A DNA stretch of 19,320 nt, taken from Planctomycetaceae bacterium (lineage in GTDB: Bacteria; Planctomycetota; Planctomycetia; Planctomycetales; Planctomycetaceae). Made by a program: the position numbers and the translations under genes. Each line of letters opens with the position of its first letter. Within the stretch, counting starts at the first letter, position 1. Shown here one piece after another: positions 15,070-19,320 of this stretch. The stretch lies in NCBI GenBank assembly GCA_947463775.1, contig CANHVD010000025.1, forward strand, positions 1 through 19,320. Direction: 5' to 3'. Below the pieces are notes generated by a model. That model made no database searches. It was not told where the DNA came from and saw only the letters and a list, made by a program, of their open reading frames with translations.

Positions 15070-16395
15070 CTACAGTCGTTTCAGAATCGCCCGCAGCACC
15101 TCATCATCAGATGGCAGAGAACTGTTGAGTATCTGACGCAAGGGCACTGGCACTTCGTCCATTCGATAGGCGGTTGCTCGACGATGGATCCCATAGATCG
15201 CTGTATTGAAACGAACATCCGCGCGGACATTCCAGTTGGCGTTCGGCGGATCGAGCAGGATCACGGGAATACGACGGAGATTGCTCCGAGCGGCTTCTGA
15301 GAACCGATCGACTCGTTCTGCACCGACAAGGATCACGCAGTCTGTTTCCCCACGTTCCAGCATTGGGCCTGCAGAATATTCCACGGGGTTGAACCGAGGA
15401 AATCCGCGGCTGAGATTTACACTGAATGGATATCCCGTCTGCCAGCACAATACGCTGTCCGCTCCAGTAACGTCCCCCGGGACACGCATTCGACGTGCGA
15501 CGAATCGAGTGAACATATTCAGATCGGTGACCAGTCGCAGCAAGGCTTCGACATTGGTATTTCCCGTGAGCGATTCTGTGAGAGTCACGCCAAAGAAGAC
15601 GGCTCCGTAATGGCTGGCCTTCATCCGTTGAACCAGTTGTCGCAGAGAATCGACATCGACGCCACCGACAGTCGACTCATAGATATCGATCCCCTTGAGA
15701 AGGGCTCTGAGCGTCCAGAGAACCTCGAAGTCGGAGCCCTTTTGAATTCGTAGGAACGTGTCTGCTTTGGCAGAGGTTGCTGTGGCTTCAGAATCGACGA
15801 CGACCACATGGCGATCTTTTCGACCGTTTGGTATCGAGAAGCCTGCTGCCTCTACAAATCTCTCCATGTGTCTGGGATGGCTGGTCAATGGATCGCAGGC
15901 CCAATAGATCACGAGATCAGAGCGATGCCGAACTTCTCCCAGCGTCGATGTAGATTCGCCGGCATTTTGAAACGCTACGATCGATGGGCCGTGGCCGATA
16001 GACGCCGTAGTGTCGATCGTTGCACCGATACGGTCCGCCAATTCGCAAACCGCTCGCTGGCCGTCTGTACTGCTGCGAGACAATCCGAAGAACAACGGAG
16101 CCCGCGCTTTGCGAATCATCCGGGCCGCTTCATCCAGAGCCTCTTCAAGATCAACATCGCGGCCATTGATGTCCGCGGGCGACGAGGGCAGGGCGGTACG
16201 AAGTGACTCAAACCACGGATTTGCCACAGAACAATCCGGTTGAAACTCCACAATGCGATCCTGTGCCACGCTGATAGAGAGATCATCGCAGACGCAGCCG
16301 CATCGATTGCAGGCAATGTCAGAATAAACCTGAACAGCAAAATCGTCCTCTGATGCAGAGCCGGAGTCTTTCGTCTGTGGGACATCATTTAGCAT
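15070..16395 (-). CDS. fhcB: Formyltransferase/hydrolase complex subunit B (formylmethanofuran dehydrogenase B-like), FhcB
   Basis: This 441-residue protein matches FwdB/FmdB, the B subunit of formylmethanofuran dehydrogenase. In bacteria the homologous Fhc complex works in the tetrahydromethanopterin C1 pathway, converting the formyl group to formate, and planctomycetes are known to carry these archaeal-type C1 genes. Visible features: a cysteine cluster at 29-36 (CNRCGCVC) followed by DD; LFFGLSRSSTDGQRAV; DTTASIGHGPSIVAF at 128-142; and TLGEVRHRSDLVIYWACDPLTSHPRH. At the position that I recall holding the tungsten-ligand Cys or Sec of the archaeal enzyme, this protein has Gly134, which fits a non-redox bacterial Fhc. 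I chose the ATG at 16395 because the longer TTG start runs into trpF. It lies 46 bases after trpF. The fhcA, C and D partners are not in the window. Confidence 0.87.
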   Translation of the reverse strand: MLNDVPQTKDSGSASEDDFAVQVYSDIACNRCGCVCDDLSISVAQDRIVEFQPDCSVANPWFESLRTALPSSPADINGRDVDLEEALDEAARMIRKARAPLFFGLSRSSTDGQRAVCELADRIGATIDTTASIGHGPSIVAFQNAGESTSTLGEVRHRSDLVIYWACDPLTSHPRHMERFVEAAGFSIPNGRKDRHVVVVDSEATATSAKADTFLRIQKGSDFEVLWTLRALLKGIDIYESTVGGVDVDSLRQLVQRMKASHYGAVFFGVTLTESLTGNTNVEALLRLVTDLNMFTRFVARRMRVPGDVTGADSVLCWQTGYPFSVNLSRGFPRFNPVEYSAGPMLERGETDCVILVGAERVDRFSEAARSNLRRIPVILLDPPNANWNVRADVRFNTAIYGIHRRATAYRMDEVPVPLRQILNSSLPSDDEVLRAILKRL

Positions 16396-16441
16396 TTGGA
16401 TCTTTCGTTTGGATACCGGTTCGCACCTCCAGCCGTAAACC

Positions 16442-17143
16442 TCAGCAAGAAGCCAGACGCTGCCCGGATGGTCCACGGAGTTTGGTTGCTTCATAGACAA
16501 ACATGGCGCAACGGTCAGGATGTTTGATCCCCGGAGATGTCTCCACACCGCTGGCCGTATCAACTCCCCATGGATTTGCCTGCTCCACAATGCCAGCAAC
16601 GTTCTCTGGTGTCAGGCCGCCAGCCAGAATCAGGCGAGGTCGTGTCTGTTGCAGGTAAAGAGCCGGGATTCTCAGGTCGACCGTCATTCCGGTGCCTCCA
16701 AATTCTCCGGCCACAAAGGCATCCAGCAGGCAGGCGGCTAGTGGCACACGCTTTTGCAAATCATCGATAGTACGCATGTACTCATCAAGCCGTTCCAGGG
16801 AAACTCGCAGAGCACGGATAATCAGTAGGTTTGGTCGCGCATCATGCAGTCGACAGATCAAATCCTGCGTTTCATCACCGTGAAACTGAACGGCCGTCAG
16901 ACCAACTTCGTCGGAGGTTCTCGCAATGTCGGTAACTTCCGAATTGACGAAGACACCGACGATATCCGGGGGGCTGGTCTTTGTGCCATGGGTGCGGAAG
17001 ACATTGGCGATCTCCGCCGCTGCGGAGACCGATATAAATCGCTTTGACTCGCTGAAGAAATTCAGACCGACAGCGCTCGCCCCCGCGTCTCTGACAGCAC
17101 GAGCACTTTCAGTGGTTGTTACACCGCAGATCTTTGTCCACAT
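16442..17143 (-). CDS. trpF: Phosphoribosylanthranilate isomerase TrpF
   Basis: This 233-residue (beta/alpha)8 barrel enzyme converts N-(5-phosphoribosyl)anthranilate to its ribulose isomer in tryptophan synthesis. The family motifs run in order: KICG at 4-7 with catalytic Cys6; GVFVN at 63-67; AVQFHGDE at 84-91; LLDAF with the catalytic acid Asp141; GGTGMTVDL at 149-157; LAGGLTPENV at 173-182; and GVDTASGVETSPGIKH at 193-208. All active-site motifs are present, so the enzyme should work. Some positions are slightly unusual (SKRF where SPR is common, GIKH instead of GIKD). It stands alone, without other trp genes, 30 bases downstream of the sulfatase gene and 46 bases upstream of fhcB on the same strand. 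Only co-transcription is suggested by the spacing, not a shared pathway. The start ATG at 17143 is clear. Confidence 0.95.
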   Translation of the reverse strand: MWTKICGVTTTESARAVRDAGASAVGLNFFSESKRFISVSAAAEIANVFRTHGTKTSPPDIVGVFVNSEVTDIARTSDEVGLTAVQFHGDETQDLICRLHDARPNLLIIRALRVSLERLDEYMRTIDDLQKRVPLAACLLDAFVAGEFGGTGMTVDLRIPALYLQQTRPRLILAGGLTPENVAGIVEQANPWGVDTASGVETSPGIKHPDRCAMFVYEATKLRGPSGQRLASC

Positions 17144-17173
17144 GTTGATTTGCTATCTGTTTCGGAGGCGAGT

Positions 17174-18676
17174 TCAGTCCTCGATCTCCGGAATGGGGCT
17201 GTTCGGAAGAATGTCTTTACCCTCCCAATTTGCCTGGCCGGTCGCCGAATCGTACAGCAGAATGCGATCACGACTTCCAGGAACGGGCTTTCGGTTAACT
17301 TTCGGGATCCACTGACGGTGTTCCGCAATAATTTGAGCGTGTTCCGGGCGAGACGCCAGATTTGTCCACTCGTTCGGATCCTCAACCATATTGTACAGCT
17401 CCTCAGATCCGTCGGCGTAACGGATATATCGCCAGTCGCGAGAGCGTATGCCATGATTGTCATGGTTGTGAGTCGTAATAGCCGGCCAATCTCTTGCGAT
17501 GGAGGAGTCCTTGAGTTGCGGCAGCAAGCTGTGCCCTTCAAGCCCTTCTGGTTGTTCCAGATGACAGAGTTCCGAAAGTGTTGGATAGATATCCAGCAAT
17601 TCTGCAGGCTCTGCACAGCGAGAATCAGGAGTTACACCGGGACCAGCAAAGATGAGTGGCACACGAGTCCCGCGATCCCAGAGCGAATTCTTCCCTGTGA
17701 TACCCTTTTCTCCCAGATGCCAACCATGATCTGACCACAGGACAATGATCGTATTGTCGGCATACGGGCTGGCCTCCAGGGTGTTCATGATTCTTCCTAT
17801 CTGTGCGTCAACGAACGCTGTGCTGGCAAGATAGGAACGAACAAGATTGGTCCATTGTTCCGATTGCTTCAGGAACTTGAGGCGAGGTTCCGGCAATTCC
17901 CAGTGAAGGTACCAGCTGAACCGCGGCGTGTCGGCTCGGTCGTCATCCAGGACGGCCGGCAGCTGGAGGGACTCTGCGGGGAACTTGTCGTACCAGTTCC
18001 GTGTCACATAGCAGGGGACATGTGGCAGAAAGAATCCAACACTCATGAAGAATGGGCGATCATGAGTTGTGCGGAGTTGATCAACAGCCCATGAAGCGAG
18101 CTTGTAATCGCCCTTGTCTTCATCGTTGTGCGGAAACGTACCCCAGTCGACAAGTGGGTGACCGCTTGGCGTCACGACCAGAGGAGACTTTGGTCTCGCT
18201 CCCACATCTGCGGGAGGACCCACACCATCAAACTCATTGTCTGCAGGACGACGGCCGTAACCGCCATGATAAATCTTTCCTGCCATCAGATTCTTATAGC
18301 CACTTTGGCGAAGATGCTGAGGGAGTGTCAAAACCTCTTCAAGGCCCTCTGCATCGCGAAGTGCAGGAGATAGCCCGTAAACACCAATTGAAGACGGGCG
18401 GCGACCGGTAAGAAGGCTGACGCGTGACGGATTGCAGAGAGGTGACTGGCAATGAGCATTCAGGAAGACAGTGCCCCGTTTCGCCAGCCGATCGATGTTG
18501 GGAGTTCTCGACTGAGGATGGCCCCCAAGACATCCAATCCAATCGTTCTGATCATCGATCGCGATCATCAGGACATTGGGCCGCTCGCGATCAACCGGTT
18601 CGGCTGCGAAGATCGGCGAAAGCATAACGGTCATTAAAGACGCGATCAGAGAAGTCCGGGAAACGCAGTGGTCCAT
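17174..18676 (-). CDS. Secreted type I sulfatase, iduronate-2-sulfatase-like
   Basis: This is a 500-residue sulfatase. I chose the ATG at 18676 (MDHCVSRTSLIASLMTVMLS) because it places a signal peptide ending near FAA at residues 23-25; the longer frame starts with TTG and adds an unlikely N-terminus. The core starts with RPNVLMIAIDDQNDWIG (metal ligands Asp41 and Asp42). The formylglycine motif is C81-N-P-S-R85, and the Cys must be converted to formylglycine for activity. Later motifs include FFLPHVPCYV and WSDHGWHLGEKGITGK. The pattern with TGRRP after the motif resembles iduronate-2-sulfatases. Planctomycetes carry many such enzymes for breaking down sulfated algal polysaccharides. It is the first gene of a group with trpF and fhcB on the minus strand. 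The sugar substrate cannot be read from the sequence. Confidence 0.92.
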   Translation of the reverse strand: MDHCVSRTSLIASLMTVMLSPIFAAEPVDRERPNVLMIAIDDQNDWIGCLGGHPQSRTPNIDRLAKRGTVFLNAHCQSPLCNPSRVSLLTGRRPSSIGVYGLSPALRDAEGLEEVLTLPQHLRQSGYKNLMAGKIYHGGYGRRPADNEFDGVGPPADVGARPKSPLVVTPSGHPLVDWGTFPHNDEDKGDYKLASWAVDQLRTTHDRPFFMSVGFFLPHVPCYVTRNWYDKFPAESLQLPAVLDDDRADTPRFSWYLHWELPEPRLKFLKQSEQWTNLVRSYLASTAFVDAQIGRIMNTLEASPYADNTIIVLWSDHGWHLGEKGITGKNSLWDRGTRVPLIFAGPGVTPDSRCAEPAELLDIYPTLSELCHLEQPEGLEGHSLLPQLKDSSIARDWPAITTHNHDNHGIRSRDWRYIRYADGSEELYNMVEDPNEWTNLASRPEHAQIIAEHRQWIPKVNRKPVPGSRDRILLYDSATGQANWEGKDILPNSPIPEIED

Positions 18677-18961
18677 AAGAAAGCAGTTCAAGAGGTTGAC
18701 TCCAACAAGCGGAAACGCGGCCGGGAGATCGTGATTCTGGCAATACCACACAAAAATTGAAAACGGCCTCAATCCGGAGATTCGATCGTACGATAAACAG
18801 GTGTCCTTCAACCGAACCGGCTGAAACGACCATAACCTCAGCAGAAAACTGGTGACTGGACATAGCTGATTCGCAAGTAGAACGGTGAAAAGCCCAGGAA
18901 ATTGCGAAGCAGCGGCAGAGTGGCTGGACATCTGGTCCAACAGCTGCCAAAATATGTGCCC

Positions 18962-18983
<22 letters not shown>
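18677..18983. other. Divergent spacer between the sulfatase and tRNA-Ile
   Basis: These 307 bases hold no gene that I can support. They must carry the sulfatase promoter on the minus strand and the tRNA promoter on the plus strand. Two candidate elements near the right end are listed separately. Confidence 0.5.
18925..18953 (+). promoter_or_regulatory. Possible promoter for the tRNA pair
   Basis: TGGACA (18925-18930) and CAAAAT (18948-18953) are separated by 17 bases, giving a weak sigma-70-like match about 30 bases upstream of tRNA-Ile. It is the best candidate I see, but the match is only moderate. Confidence 0.3.
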
Positions 18984-19057
<74 letters not shown>

Positions 19058-19084
19058 CTGTGGCGACAGCGCCGGTGAATTTGA

Positions 19085-19157
19085 GGGGACGTAGCTCAAT
19101 TGGGAGAGCGCTGCCCTTGCAAGGCAGAGGTTGTCGGTTCGATCCCGATCGTCTCCA
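19085..19157 (+). tRNA. tRNA-Ala (anticodon UGC)
   Basis: The cloverleaf is complete. The acceptor stem GGGGACG pairs with CGTCTCC (19150-19156) with one G-U pair, and the discriminator base is A19157. The anticodon stem CTGCC/GGCAG surrounds the loop CTTGCAA with anticodon TGC at 19118-19120, and the T loop is TTCGATC. The 3' CCA is not encoded. An Ile(GAU)-Ala(UGC) pair is typical of rRNA operons, where it normally sits between the 16S and 23S genes. Confidence 0.97.
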
Positions 19158-19179
19158 GTGGTCTTCGGGCCAAAAAAGT

Positions 19180-19209
19180 GGTTCTGAAAGTTTTAAACTT
19201 TTTTGAACC
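19180..19209 (+). terminator. AT-rich hairpin after tRNA-Ala
   Basis: GGTTC (19180-19184) pairs with GAACC (19205-19209), and the inside is a near palindrome AAAGTTT/AAACTTT with a run of six Ts within the right arm. It could end the tRNA transcript before the promoter-like element that follows, or be a processing site. Confidence 0.35.
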
Positions 19210-19215
19210 GAAGTG

Positions 19216-19244
19216 TTGACGAGAACTCAAACGCTCGATACACT
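19216..19244 (+). promoter_or_regulatory. Promoter-like element, probably for an rRNA gene
   Basis: TTGACG (19216-19221) and TACACT (19239-19244) are separated by exactly 17 bases. They match five of six and four of six consensus bases. It lies upstream of the boxA-like motif and points out of the window to the right. Confidence 0.55.
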
Positions 19245-19287
19245 TCCCCCTCCGCGGAAATGAGCCAAACGGCCCAGTGACGCGAAA

Positions 19288-19299
19288 TGATCTTTGACA
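19288..19299 (+). promoter_or_regulatory. boxA-like rRNA antitermination motif
   Basis: TGATCTTTGACA followed by ATTTAAT closely resembles the boxA of rRNA leaders (E. coli TGCTCTTTAACAATTTA), the NusB/NusE (S10) binding signal. Together with the upstream promoter and the tRNA pair it points to an rRNA gene starting just past the window. Confidence 0.55.
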
Positions 19300-19320
19300 A
19301 TTTAATGAAGTCTAAGTGGC

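Noticed and set aside
16396..16599. N-terminal extension of FhcB
   Set aside because: It starts with TTG and overlaps the C-terminal coding part of trpF by about 160 bases; the added residues show no family similarity.
18677..18940. N-terminal extension of the sulfatase
   Set aside because: It starts with TTG and adds 88 residues before an ordinary signal peptide.

Overview
The window looks like a chromosomal segment from a planctomycete of moderate GC. The main reasons are a bacterial FhcB-type (formylmethanofuran dehydrogenase B-like) protein, a sulfatase of the kind these bacteria carry in large numbers, a secreted di-heme peroxidase with a DUF642/choice-of-anchor-type domain, and scattered type II secretion (T2SS) genes. 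This assignment is an inference from gene content, since no rRNA gene lies inside the window.

Layout: positions 1-3948 (minus strand) hold a Tat-type multicopper oxidase, a SCO1/SenC copper protein with a cysteine-rich tail, and a GspF inner-membrane T2SS protein cut by the left edge. After a 380-base divergent spacer, 4329-9122 (plus strand) carries gspI, gspJ, gspK and gspE. The secretin gspD (9171-11768, minus) converges on gspE and appears to start with TTG. A spacer of about 640 bases follows, then a secreted DUF642/di-heme peroxidase fusion (12411-14927, plus) that ends in a clear intrinsic terminator. On the minus strand, 18676-15070 holds a sulfatase, trpF and fhcB in that transcription order, closely spaced. 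The right end has tRNA-Ile(GAU) and tRNA-Ala(UGC) on the plus strand. They are followed by a good promoter-like element and a boxA-like antitermination motif, which suggests that an rRNA gene begins just past the window.

How the parts may work together: GspD forms the outer-membrane channel, GspE is the ATPase, GspF the inner-membrane platform, and GspI/J/K the pseudopilus tip. The major pseudopilin GspG and the GspC/H/L/M proteins are not in the window. Two exported redox enzymes flank the secretion genes: the multicopper oxidase, with its likely copper-handling SCO partner, and the di-heme peroxidase. Secretion of a multicopper protein by an atypical T2SS is known in Geobacter, so a locus for exporting extracellular metal-redox enzymes is a reasonable hypothesis, but the sequence does not prove it. 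The sulfatase-trpF-fhcB group seems functionally mixed. No CRISPR array, insertion sequence or prophage gene was seen.
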